The notes beneath the pieces are model-generated. The model made no database searches. It was given only the letters and a program-made list of their open reading frames with translations, and was not told the origin of the DNA. From NCBI RefSeq assembly GCF_000001735.4, contig NC_003071.7, positions 18,823,443-18,887,442 on the forward strand: a stretch of 64,000 nt of DNA, given 5' to 3'. The stretch is from Arabidopsis thaliana (lineage: Eukaryota > Streptophyta > Magnoliopsida > Brassicales > Brassicaceae). Below are positions 1-11,025 of this stretch, piece after piece; position 1 is the first letter of the stretch; each line of letters starts with the position of its first letter. The translations under genes and the position numbers were made by a program.

Positions 1-22
1 ACCATAAGTAAAACGCTTAACC

Positions 23-2159
23 TCACGATCCCGATATGTAAGTGTACCGTGACTGAGCTCCCTCCAAAAGCTCCACAATTTTCTCTGCAATTTCCATGAG
101 AGAACCAAAATAAGGTCAGTAGATGGCAAGTAGACAAGACAATCAGTGATCTCGTGAATGAAATGAAAGCTTTAAAAAGTAAACCTGTGAGGAATCCGAT
201 CAATGGAATTAGTTCCAGCTTCTTTTGAGAGCTTTCCAGCTTCTGCCTGCAATTGCAAGACAAGCATATTTGATTTATTAGTAACCCGCGATAGCTTAAG
301 CTTTAAGCCTAAAACCCAGGGATACCAAATCTAATATTAACATAAGAGCCAAGAGGAAATGAACCACTTCGGTTTCAATTTTTCCCATTTCAGAAAATGC
401 CATAATTGAAACCATAAGAACACTCACCTTGTGTACTTGGTGAAGAATGGATCTCTCATGAGGTACAATGCCCATATCAGTTTTCGTCTCCTCAGCTGAA
501 GAAGTAACAAGAATATGAGTTAAATCGGTTCAACATTACTGTTGTATTGAGGTCCAAGAGATTTCTAACCTCATCCTTTTCAGGTCCTGAGAAATGGACT
601 TGCTTGCTCTTCTCTCCCCACCACTTCGAATTTGCAAGAAGACCCATCCCCAGTGTGTCCACAGAAAGCGATATAGCCCAAGGAATCCAAGATCGGACTC
701 CATATTTTCTGATGAAAAGAACGTAAATGAGCGGTCTCGTTATGTAAAGAACCTCACCAATCGCAAACAACGCTCCATTAACACCCTTCTCAGTAAGTAG
801 CTCGGACATCGTTCTTCGCCTCTCCTTGATCATTGGAGGCTCTATAACTGCTTGCTGATGTTGAATTCTTCGAGACCAACCGGGGGTAGAAGATGTTGTT
901 GTTCTTGCATTCTGACCAAATGAACTTAAAGCAGACATCGCCCGTCCTTCCAAGTTCCATGGATTATGATGATTTTGGTTTCCAAGACCATGAGGCCCGA
1001 GATTTCTACCCGAATTACCAGCTCTATTTTGCGACTCGGATTGGTTAGAATCTTTCTCCTCATTAGGTGTTTCCCCTCCTTGAAGAAGCATCTTATACCC
1101 ACTATTCCGGAACAAGGCTAACCTAATGACAGCCCTGAAAATTCAAAGTTTTCAAGATATCAAAATGCCAACTAAGTAGGTTGTGTAGATCCAAGTGATC
1201 AGAAGAAAGCAAGCTTACTTCATAGCTTCAGTGAGAATAATGTAGTTCCATTTTTTGTCTCCATAGAAGTGTTCAGCTGCCACTTCCACAACAGTTTCCA
1301 AATCCTTGAGGATGGCGATGAGTAGTGGATAAGAAAGGGATGGATCATTCCCGGAAGATCCAACATGGCCACGAGGTGTTGGAGCATTTTCAATTATGTG
1401 TTCATTTATCGTTGAGAATATGCCCAAAAAAGCCGTTACTACAAAGAAGATTACCAAAAAACTTCAATCACACTTCCATGAACACAAAACTGACAAAAGA
1501 AGAAAGAAAGAAACATTCTTTGGAACTTGAAGGTTCTAATGTTAAAGACTTAGGACACGAAACATGTGAGGAGGTACAAGTGAAGTATGTAATTTGAGAA
1601 GAACCGATAAAACTGAGTATAGGACAGTGTTCATTATTCAGACAAGAGACTTTAGGAGCTAACAGGGATAAAGGAAACAGTTATTCTAAGATTGAAAGCA
1701 GTAAAATGTTACCAAAGTATCACAAAACCTGCTTCTGGTCCAATCTCTGAAGCAGAAAACTTCTCAGGAAGCAGCCATGTCAATCCCTGCAACAAAACAA
1801 ACATATTTGACGAACTATCAGCTGATGAATTCCACAACTACGAATTAAAAGATCGAACTGATTCAACTCTTAAATTTTTTCAAAGGGTTTTCATTCTTAA
1901 ACCCAATAAATAAAAGCTTCGATTTTAAAACACAACCCTTCAAGCAAAAAATATTCAAACAAGCAGACGATGAAAAACTTAGAAATTGACACTAACGACG
2001 AGACGAAAACAAACCCAAATCGACAGAGAATCAGAACATAATCAAACTGGAAAATAAATTAAGGAGAAGAGTAATAAAAATGAATCTTACGTTGGCAAAG
2101 GATCCAAAGGATTGTACATACTCTCTATTTCTCCAAACCCATTGCTTATAAGCTTCCAT
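23..2159 (-). CDS. PEX16: Peroxin 16 (SHRUNKEN SEED 1), peroxisome membrane biogenesis
   Basis: Seven coding exons join in phase (2159-2091, 1786-1729, 1438-1219, 1134-570, 495-428, 246-185, 84-23) into 367 residues, starting MEAYKQWVWRNREY. Length and sequence match Arabidopsis PEX16/SSE1, an ER and peroxisome membrane protein. From the family it is known to recruit peroxisomal membrane proteins; the Arabidopsis mutant has shrunken seeds with starch in place of oil and protein bodies. The large fourth exon carries a hydrophilic Gln/Asn/Ser-rich middle part, followed by hydrophobic stretches (GALFAIGEVLYITRPLIYVL and a following ISLSVDTLGMGLL) likely to be the membrane segments. The gene is complete: the stop lies 23 bp from the window edge. 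It is divergent from URM11 with 441 bp between the start codons. The function comes from family knowledge; the gene model comes from the sequence. Confidence 0.95.
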
Positions 2160-2600
2160 TGAGCTTCAGATAGAGAGAAACAAAACTGAACTTTGCTATT
2201 TCTCAGAAGAAATTGGGAAACAACAAAATTCCATTCACGTTAAATCAATCTCTGATTTTCTTTCTCTTCCTGGTTGCAATTTTGCCGGTCGCTGGAAAAA
2301 TATCAGGCACCATCTATTTTCTATTTTCAGTGACAAACTAGGAATCAATATCGTCCGTTGATACGTTACAGTTCCTGTAATCAACGGTTACGATGCGATA
2401 AGTAATTTTTTAACATAAGATGATGATTCATCGGGAAAAGTAATAGGCCTTATCTTGTAGTATATTTTTAGGCCCAATTAAATAGCCCAACATGTCTTCA
2501 ACCTGAACGATGTCGTTTTACAGTGAACAACAACACCACACGAACGAACCCTAGAAGAGCTGGGTTTTGAATTTGGTTCCTCCTGCAAACATCAACGACG
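2160..2600. promoter_or_regulatory. Divergent promoter between PEX16 and URM11
   Basis: This 441-bp gap holds both 5' leaders. Site II-like elements are seen at 2471-2476 (GGCCCA) and 2484-2489 (AGCCCA), and a telo-box-like AACCCTAG at 2547-2554, about 50 bp before the URM11 ATG. Such combinations are typical of constitutively expressed plant genes. No ORF of note was seen. Confidence 0.55.
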
Positions 2601-3302
2601 ATGCAATTAACTCTTGAATTCGGGTACGATTATCACTTAATCTTTTCGTAATCGGAGTTTTGTTATTCGTAGCGTTTTTAGTTTTTACCTCACTAAAGTT
2701 CTGATTTTGACTTGGTGTCTTTTGAGATTATTTTCCTGATTGATTGTATGTAATACTGAAATTTAAGAACTTGAACCATGTGTGTGTTTTAGTTGTTGTT
2801 CAATGATTGAGAAGAGTGAAACTTGACATGTGATGTGTAGGGGTGGGTTAGAGCTGCTCTGTGATTCTGAAAAGATTCATAAAGTAAACGTTGATTTGCC
2901 CAATGGAGCTGACTCTGATGATGTAAGCTTGAGTTCTTATGTTTTTGGATCATAAAGCTCGCAATTTTTCTCTCACTCATTCCACTTTTCTGATTCCTGG
3001 ATTAGTTTACCATGAAGCATTTGCTTTCATGGGTTCGTACAAATCTGATCAAAGAGAGACCTGAGATGTTCATGAAAGGAGATACTGTGTAAGACTATTT
3101 TTCTTCTTTATCAGCTCATTGTAGGTTAAGATTTCATTAAGACTTCTTTATTAAGCTCAATGAAGGTTAATAACTGTTGTGCAGGAGACCTGGGGTTCTT
3201 GTGCTGGTGAATGACTGTGATTGGGAGCTAAGTGGTCAGCTCGATACAGTAATCGAAGATAAAGATGTTGTAGTTTTCATTTCCACTTTGCATGGTGGAT
3301 AA
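2601..3302 (+). CDS. URM11: Ubiquitin-related modifier 1 homologue
   Basis: Four exons (2601-2623, 2841-2922, 3006-3088, 3185-3302) splice into 101 residues starting [14 protein letters not shown] and ending in STLHGG. The size and the C-terminal Gly-Gly are the hallmarks of URM1, the sulfur-carrier, ubiquitin-like protein that is activated as a thiocarboxylate by an E1-like enzyme and supplies sulfur for 2-thiolation of wobble uridine in cytosolic tRNAs. It can also be attached to proteins. The first coding exon is only 23 nt, so no single frame shows the protein. Arabidopsis has two copies (URM11 here, URM12 on chromosome 3). It is convergent with SNM1: the stop codons are 471 bp apart. Confidence 0.94.
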
Positions 3303-3773
3303 AAAGATCTGATTGTCTAGGATTTTGTAACAAATTTTGATACTTGTTGTTTGTAATCTCTACGACTACCCAAACTTTATGTATTTGTTTACTGGAAGAT
3401 TGATATTAGAGTATTTATCAATTTTAAGTGTCCTTTCTAACAGATACTTTATGCGAATCTGCATATCTGTTTTCTATATTCCTCATTGAATTGCAGCAAA
3501 CTCAACAATTCCATGAGCTTGGTCTCTTATTACGGATTTAGTCTGCAACTTGCATTTCTTCAGTGGAAATAAGTAAAGACCAAAGTAGTTGATATAACAA
3601 ATGCATTCGGAGTTTGTGATGAAAAACACTACATAATCATGTGGTTACATAACTACAATTAGATAGAACATAACATATCCATTTTCGTTGTAGATCTTTG
3701 ACGTCTCTGCTCAATTGGTAGTCAAGGAGGCTGCCTTTTTGTTGCAAAGCTTATCGCAGATGTAAACACAGTT
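3303..3773. other. Convergent 3' regions of URM11 and SNM1
   Basis: The gap lies between two stop codons. It is AT-rich and presumably holds both 3' UTRs. No ORF, RNA gene or repeat was seen. Confidence 0.5.
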
Positions 3774-6700
3774 CTACGTAACCAACAAAGACACCATTGC
3801 AGCTGCAGAGTCAGGTCCATCATTGTTTACACTCGGTATGATGACTTCAGGTGACACTTTTTGCACAAACTCTTTTAGCTCCGTGAAGCTGCTATGCTCA
3901 CTGTAAGGAACCTCGTACCTGAAATATATATAAAGATTCTCCGCCTCATGATTTTGAGCCCAATGCCACAGGACATGAAGATAGGCAAAAAGTTTACCTT
4001 ATTATTGTACCCTGTTGCAACCTTCTTCCTGGGGACTTCTTTTTAGTCTTACCAGATGTCCAACCAGTAGGAGAAAATGCAACGATAAGGCTGTAACGGT
4101 TCTGCAGGACAGAAAACAGTATTAGAACTCAACCTCTAACGAAATCAGCCAATAAGATTATCACTTCTTTTGTTTTTCTTTGACAGTCAAACCGAATGGA
4201 TGTGTTTCTTACTGTGTATCGGTTAGCTACATGCTTCAGCCGTTTGAAACTGGCAAGCGTCCACAAAGGCACAACGTGAATGTGGCTTTCCTCTTCCTTC
4301 ACTGTAAACCACTGTATATCATCCTTTGAGAATCCCAAACACTCGAGGAGTTTTAGTTTCGCAGGATTGATGTATATCTTTTCCCGTAGCACACGTGCAA
4401 CTTCCAAGAACAGCCTCTCCTTTCCTTTCAAAAGAGAAGAGATGGAAGAATTTAGATCTCAACATGATATATCGAAACGGAAAAAGAAGAGTGAACATAT
4501 TACCGATGGTGTAGCTTCCAATTAAGAAAAGGGTCTTGGGATTAAATGCTTCTGCTTGAATAGCCTCAACAACAAACTGTATTACCGCCTCTTGCTTTGG
4601 AAAGTCATACTGCAAACAAATGATGCATTTGTATCAAACCACTCTTGCTTTGAAAAGAAAACGTAAACTCTAAAGTTCTCTTCTTCGTTCAACTTAAATG
4701 TAAGATGAAGAAATCGCAAAAGAGTGGAAATCATGCAGGAAAACTTGTGGCAAAAATGGATTTCAAATACGAATTAAAACCGAATAGAGTTATTAACTGA
4801 AAAACTTGAGCTTTCTTTATGCTACAAAGTATTGATGGATGACGAACCTGGGGGTTACAGTATGTAGTATCAAGAATAAGAGAGCTGATATGCGATCCAA
4901 TCAACCAATTTGACATCTCTTCACTATAGCGGAAATCCCCCGTATGTAGAACAGCCTATACAAATCAACAGAGTCCATGGACAATTCCTTTGTGAATGGA
5001 AAGTTAAACATAGGCTTACGACTACACACTGAAAGTTTCTAATTTAAGAACGCACCTTACCGTTGGCTGGTTCAAAGAGTATCATGATGGATCCCGGACA
5101 GTGGTTTGCATCAAAGCATGTCACATCAATGCCTGAAATATTAACCTTCTGGCCAAGGTCCAGGACTTGCAGTCTCTCCCAAGGTATCCCAATCTTCATA
5201 TTTACCAACTTTGCGGTAACTAAGGAACAGTATATCTTCCCATGACTAAATGACTTTGTCAAACCTTGATAATCTGTGAATGAGAATACAGAGACTTTAA
5301 GCATTGATTCCACGATATGCAGGCTTCTTCTGTGTAGTAATTTATAATTAGACATACAGCTGACTACTTACGATCGAGATGAAAGTGTGTAAGAAACCAG
5401 TGGCAACAATCGCGTGTGAGGTACTTGAATGCGTCCTGCATACATATATTAAACCAGAAAAGTCACCAAACATAAAGATTACTTAAAAGATAAATATTCA
5501 GCATCAGCATGACGTTTTAAATCTAATTTCATGAGCATATTTGACTTGAATGAGAAGGATGCATATGTAATAAGGTTGTTGCATTCATGCGGAGAAGTTA
5601 AACCATGACCTAGCTTGTTATGTAACATTACCACTCGAAAAGGTGTCCCCGGAATGCAATTCCAATGTGGAATAACTTTAGATTTTCCGTTGTTGCCATT
5701 TCTTCTCACAGCACGTCTAGAGCTAGAATCTGATGGACTCTTTTCTGCGACAGGTTTAGGGGCTGTCCGGATCTTAGTGCCCTCGGTAGCCTGACCAGGG
5801 AAAAACTCTGTAATCAACTTGTTTGCAGTTGGTTTTTTGGGCTCACTTGCCTTACGAGTGGTTGACTTATCTCTCTGTCTCTCTGTAACATGGCCACTTG
5901 TACAATGAGACTGTGCCTGCACTTCAGCAGAAGATGCAAAGGGATCTCTAACTCCGCTAAGTGCATTCACAATCTTCTTTCTGGGACCAAGTGACGTGAT
6001 ACCTATGCTTAGAAGATCCTGTGGAAGTATAACCTTGTCAATACTCAATTCTGTTTCTCTGTGTAAATAAATAAATAAGTAAACTTTAGTTCCATTACCT
6101 CCTCAGTGAGTGACTGAAGGGTATCCCAGTCGATCTCTTCACGAATAAAAACATCTTCATATTTAGCTAAACCTAGACTCCTAAGCCATTTCAGCACTGG
6201 AGACAAGTCGGTAACTAGCTGAGGAAGCTGAACTGGATCATCAATCGATTCTTTTATAAGAGAAGACAAATTTTCGCATTTCCTCAAGGAGTCCTACAAT
6301 AATCATATTTACAAATCAGCAGTCAATCAATGGCGTAACGATGTAACAATTGAACACAGTATACTTCATTGTATTAACCTAAATTGAAGGTTGATATCAA
6401 TTCCAGTTATGAGATAACAAAGAAGCTTACTTGCTCAGAAGGCTGATTATATGACTTATCAAGACAAGTATTGCTATGAACTTGCCTCTGCTCTTCACTC
6501 AAAGATGAAATATCCATGGAACACAATGGGCATTGAATTGAATCATCCTTGCCTAAACTAAACTCTCCACTCCTACCCTCAGACTCAGAGCAAAGGTTTA
6601 TCAACACATCAAGCTCAGAGTTAGACTCAACAAAACCTTCATCATCCTCATGGATTCCACTATCAAACCCGAGACAAATTCTCGATTTCAATAACCTAGC

Positions 6701-7063
6701 CTCCATCGAATTACACAAATAACCTTCACGATTCACCTTTATACAGTCGTCCTTATCCTCTTTATCTTCTTCACCAAGAGAAGAAATTGGACCATTGAAA
6801 TCTCCTAGAGAGCAATCAACACTAGATGGGATACAATCTAAGATACAGTGAGGAGTAGAAGAGGAGCAGAAGAGATCCGGATCCGGAGAAGGAGGCGGAG
6901 TCACATTTTCTTTACCCGGGTAACGGCAGAGTCTGGGCTTTTTGTTAGGAGGGCGGTGAGAGATGTTGTTAGCGTTGGTTGGGTGAAGAGGTTTTCGAAT
7001 CGAAAGCTGTGAGGAAGGAGGGATCTGGAAGTCGTCGTCGTCATCTTCGACGGTGTTCGACAT
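3774..7063 (-). CDS. SNM1: SNM1-type DNA repair nuclease with SAM domain
   Basis: Ten exons (7063-6431, 6293-6099, 6018-5632, 5435-5372, 5273-5056, 4955-4848, 4609-4504, 4424-4213, 4101-3998, 3918-3774) give 723 residues. Visible domains in order: an acidic N-terminus; a C178-x2-C181-x14-H196-x3-C200 finger (UBZ4-like); a sterile alpha motif at about 241-296; then a metallo-beta-lactamase/beta-CASP nuclease with HFHLDH at 422-427, DANHCPGS with H484, and LHTGDFR near 502; and a C-terminal DRMBL-type tail. This matches the Arabidopsis SNM1/PSO2 protein, implicated in repair of oxidative and bleomycin-type damage; relatives are 5' exonucleases acting on interstrand crosslinks. The metal-binding motifs are intact, so an active enzyme is expected. 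It is divergent from RPS27. Confidence 0.94.
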
Positions 7064-7800
7064 TTAGATACCGGCGAGGCAAAAGTGATAGAAGCTCCGT
7101 GTTCGTTTGAGTGTTAAGTGTTAAAACGACGAAAGCGAAAGAAAGAAACGACGACGTTTCGGTTTCAAAAGTAGGATAAGTCGCATTTTTATCATTTGTT
7201 TTAAATGGAGCAAAATTAATTTTTAAAAAAATTGCGGCAAAAACTTGTGACCATTTTAATAAACAAGAGGGAAAAGGAAAATAAATTGTGAAGAGGATAA
7301 GAGCAAAAATGGTCACAAGTTTTACAATATTTTTTTAAAATTTCTTACTATTAATATACTAGTTTTTTCATCACCAATACTCGAAGTCAGACCATTAATT
7401 ATTTTTCGAAAAAAAAATCATTATTTATTGTACATTTTTTATGTGTTGATTTTTTTCCTTTAGTTTTAATTTCTTGCTTTAAATTAGACAAAGGTTTTTC
7501 AAAATTAATAATGTGGGATTGTGAAATACTAAAATTTTAGGTGGGAGAAGAAAATTGGTCCATTATTTAGCCCAATAGAGTAAATCTATGATGGACCGGA
7601 TCTAATATTTTTTTCAGCCCAAAACGTTAATGTTGACAAAGTTGAAAAGAAGAAATATTGACAGTGGGCTTTCGGACCAGAACCTATAAGTCGGCATTGT
7701 TGTGCGAATTAGGGTTTTACATCTCCCAAGATCATTTGTCGGTTGATTCCATACGATCTCCAAGTCTTGTCGTTGCAGAATCTCTAAGAAGCTAACGAAA
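7064..7800. promoter_or_regulatory. Divergent promoter between SNM1 and RPS27
   Basis: The 737-bp gap holds both leaders. On the RPS27 side there are site II elements at 7569-7574 (AGCCCA), 7616-7621 (AGCCCA) and 7665-7670 (TGGGCT) and a telo-box TTAGGGTTT at 7709-7717. This is the usual promoter grammar of plant ribosomal protein genes. On the SNM1 side a long inverted repeat is present (listed separately). The stretch 7330-7560 is AT-rich with no recognised element. Confidence 0.7.
7205..7350. repeat. Inverted repeat with 18-bp perfect arms, possible MITE or foldback
   Basis: The arms 7240-7257 (AAAACTTGTGACCATTTT) and 7306-7323 (AAAATGGTCACAAGTTTT) are exact reverse complements, separated by 48 bp. 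Outside them the A/T runs 7217-7231 and 7327-7341 also pair imperfectly, so the palindrome spans roughly 120-145 bp. A small terminal-inverted-repeat element inserted in the promoter is the simplest explanation. A target-site duplication could not be identified by eye. Confidence 0.6.
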
Positions 7801-8557
<757 letters not shown>

Positions 8558-11025
8558 GACTGAAGAAGAAGATATGACTCCATTCCATTCACTCACCCAC
8601 AAATTTTCTTTTCGTTTATTATGAATTTTTGTTGATATTTGAGCTAGTAGTAACCCTTCTTTGTCGATTATCCTTTGTTTTAATCAGCGAAGCTCGTTCC
8701 TCTTTTATGAATGGTTATGTATTTTCTTGAATATTCATGACAATCCATAGACGATCTTCGGAGTTTCCACTCGCAGTAGTGAAAAACCATCAAAAGTCAA
8801 ATCCAAAAGTTTCGATGATTTCATAACCGCGCGTTCATAGTCAATGCATATAAAATCCTAAATAACAACAAAAGAAAACCAAAGAAGAGATCTCTAGCTC
8901 CAACAATGTACACAGCAGAATTTTTTATGTGAAACCCGAGCTTCCACGATGACGACGAATATCAAGAAGAAGCGGAAACTCTAACAGAAAGCACCAAGAC
9001 ATCATAATCTCTCTGAGATGTGTAGAAGCCGAAGCAGAAGCAAACCTGATGGATCAAACCCCGAGATTCTAGATCTTCCAATTAGTAGGATTCGTGCAAA
9101 TTTTGCGATTCCAGAATTTCAATTTCGGATCGAGAACTGTCTTCCAGAGAGACGAAAACAAACAAGGATAAGGGTATTGGCGTAGAATAGGAAGTTCTCG
9201 TTTTATATTGGGCTTCAAATTTAGGCCCATCATTACAACATGACAAATAGTCAAATACGTTGCGTTTTGATCCATTGATATTTTGGGTCCAATTAAAAGT
9301 TTGATGAAACTAACAAAATTTATCTATGAACAGGAGGAGGAAAACAATAGTCATTTACTTATCATTTGATCTAAATAATTGTGAAATGTGAAAATCATAG
9401 TGAAACTGGGTTTTGGGAGTACTGGATGGATTTATCTGAAGGATAAATGTAGGTGCTAATTATTTCATCGTGTTAATATTACCTTAAAACGATTATGAAA
9501 ATTGGAGGATGATTAGCTCAATAAACCCTTACATTAATGATCTAAATGATAAAATTAATTAATCACAAAAGCCGACAAGTGCGTGCCGTTTCGTGCACGT
9601 TAAGAAGGCCCACAAAGCCTCACGCGCCTCGGTCCCCTCGACACTTTCTCCCCTTTATGGCCCTCAAAAGCCGATGATGCTTGAACCAATGGCATTTCCG
9701 TTAATTCAACGAACACGTAAGGTCAATTTTATCGATTGGCACACGTGACGCTCCCGAGACGACTAGGCTCATACGTCCACGTCAGCTAATCACCGAGCCA
9801 TTTCAAATTCCAATCGTATACCAACCGTTCGAATGTTCGATGGAACTAGAGCCGTTCGATCGGAGGAATTCGAAAATTCTCGCGATACGATAAAAATCGT
9901 GCGTTACGGCTCTGTCGGAACAAATCTAAAGCTGACTAAACGACTCTGACACAGCTAACTTCTCTTTGTGAAAGAGAGTGTCTTCTGCTTTTGTTTTTTG
10001 ATTCAATTTCGAAATTCAAAGTTCTGCAACTAATTCTTTAGAGGGATTCTATCGTCCAGACAGCGAACCCAGAAGCTGAAGCATAGATCTTTGTTTCCAG
10101 GTAATTATTAAATCGTTTAATGTGACAGAGCTCTGGGTTTCAATTGTTTCTTCATGTTCTCTTTTGAATCTCTTGCATGTTACACAAGCTCTAAGGAAAA
10201 AGGTTTTTTTTAAAAGCATTTTTTGTTCCTTTTCTTATAGTAAAGACAAGTTGTGGATTTGTCACCAAACTTGTGTGTAGTGTGTTTTAGTGGAGTTTGG
10301 TTCGAACTCTTATGAAGTTTTTATGCATACGATTTGTTGAAAAAGACTCACATCTTCTCTTTAAAACAAAGTCTCTCTTCTCTCTTTATTGCTTTTCCTC
10401 TTAAACCAGCTTAATCTTCAATCTTTGTGGTTTTTGATCTGTGTTTGAATTGAAGCTCTTGTTCCTCAGAAGGGTATTCTTGTCTTTTGACTTTCGTTTC
10501 CCAGGAGCCTTCTCATTAAAATAAATTAATACACAATCATGTAATAGAAGATGCTGATTGTGAAGATTCTTGTATTTGTTTATTATCATATCATTAGCTA
10601 TTTTGTAGCATTTATTGTTCACACCGACGAATTAAAGGAAGTTGGAAAATGACTTGTAAAACTTTTGTCTGGTAGGGTTTTGTTCTCCAGCAAACAAATA
10701 TCGATAAGCTTTTCTGTGATGATTTTCAAGATTCTCGAAACTCTTTTGATGGCTTCTTCCTTTTTGTTTTAAAATCCGTGTCCTTATTTATAACAAATCT
10801 ACCAACTTGTTCATCACTCATTCAACTACTCCCTTCATTACTTTTTTCTATTACAGAACTAAAGTATCAATTATTTGCCAGTGTGTCTCATCATTCATCA
10901 AGGCATATTTGATCCTTTTTGGCTTTGGTTTTTTGTTTCTACAAATCGCTAAAGTTTTTGTTTTTGTTTTCTTCTTTTGTGCAATTCAGTGCTACGGAGT
11001 GCAAGGATTGTATTTGTGTGTGATC
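8558..11025. other. Gap between RPS27 and the ARM-repeat gene
   Basis: Up to about 8750 lies the RPS27 3' UTR. At 8850-9230 there is a possible minus-strand short transcript (separate entry). About 9300-9960 is the promoter of the ARM gene with a G-box CACGTG at 9742-9747. From about 9960 the 5' leader of the ARM gene runs with a likely 5' UTR intron 10101-10989 (CCAG|GTAATT to ATTCAG|TGCTA). Confidence 0.5.
8850..9200 (-). ncRNA. Possible short minus-strand transcript, 26-codon ORF or non-coding
   Basis: Reading the minus strand, two site II elements (GGCCCA 9224-9229 and TGGGCT 9209-9214 on the plus strand) are followed at once by a TATA-like CAATATAAAA (9210-9201), the right order for a start near 9170. 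Downstream is a C/T-rich leader-like stretch. The first ATG, near 9004, opens a frame of only 26 codons (MMSWCFLLEF...). A splice-donor-like CAG|GTTTGC occurs near 9047. No known RNA family was recognised. It may be a non-coding RNA, a micropeptide gene or nothing. The bounds are approximate. Confidence 0.25.

Noticed and set aside
3700-3735. tRNA-like phrase CTGCTCAATTGGTAG near the SNM1 3' flank
   Set aside because: It resembles a D-arm by chance; no acceptor stem, anticodon arm or T-arm can be drawn around it.
5479-5631. Continuation of SNM1 exon 3 as coding (about 50 extra codons)
   Set aside because: A GT donor at 5631 (CGAGTG|GTAATG) followed by exon 4 restores the conserved nuclease sequence, so the continuation is intron.
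10807-11025. In-frame upstream extension of the ARM-repeat protein by 73 codons
   Set aside because: It begins without ATG, is T-rich and hydrophobic, and most of it lies within a likely 5' UTR intron ending at 10989. The ATG at 11026 gives the expected 553 residues.
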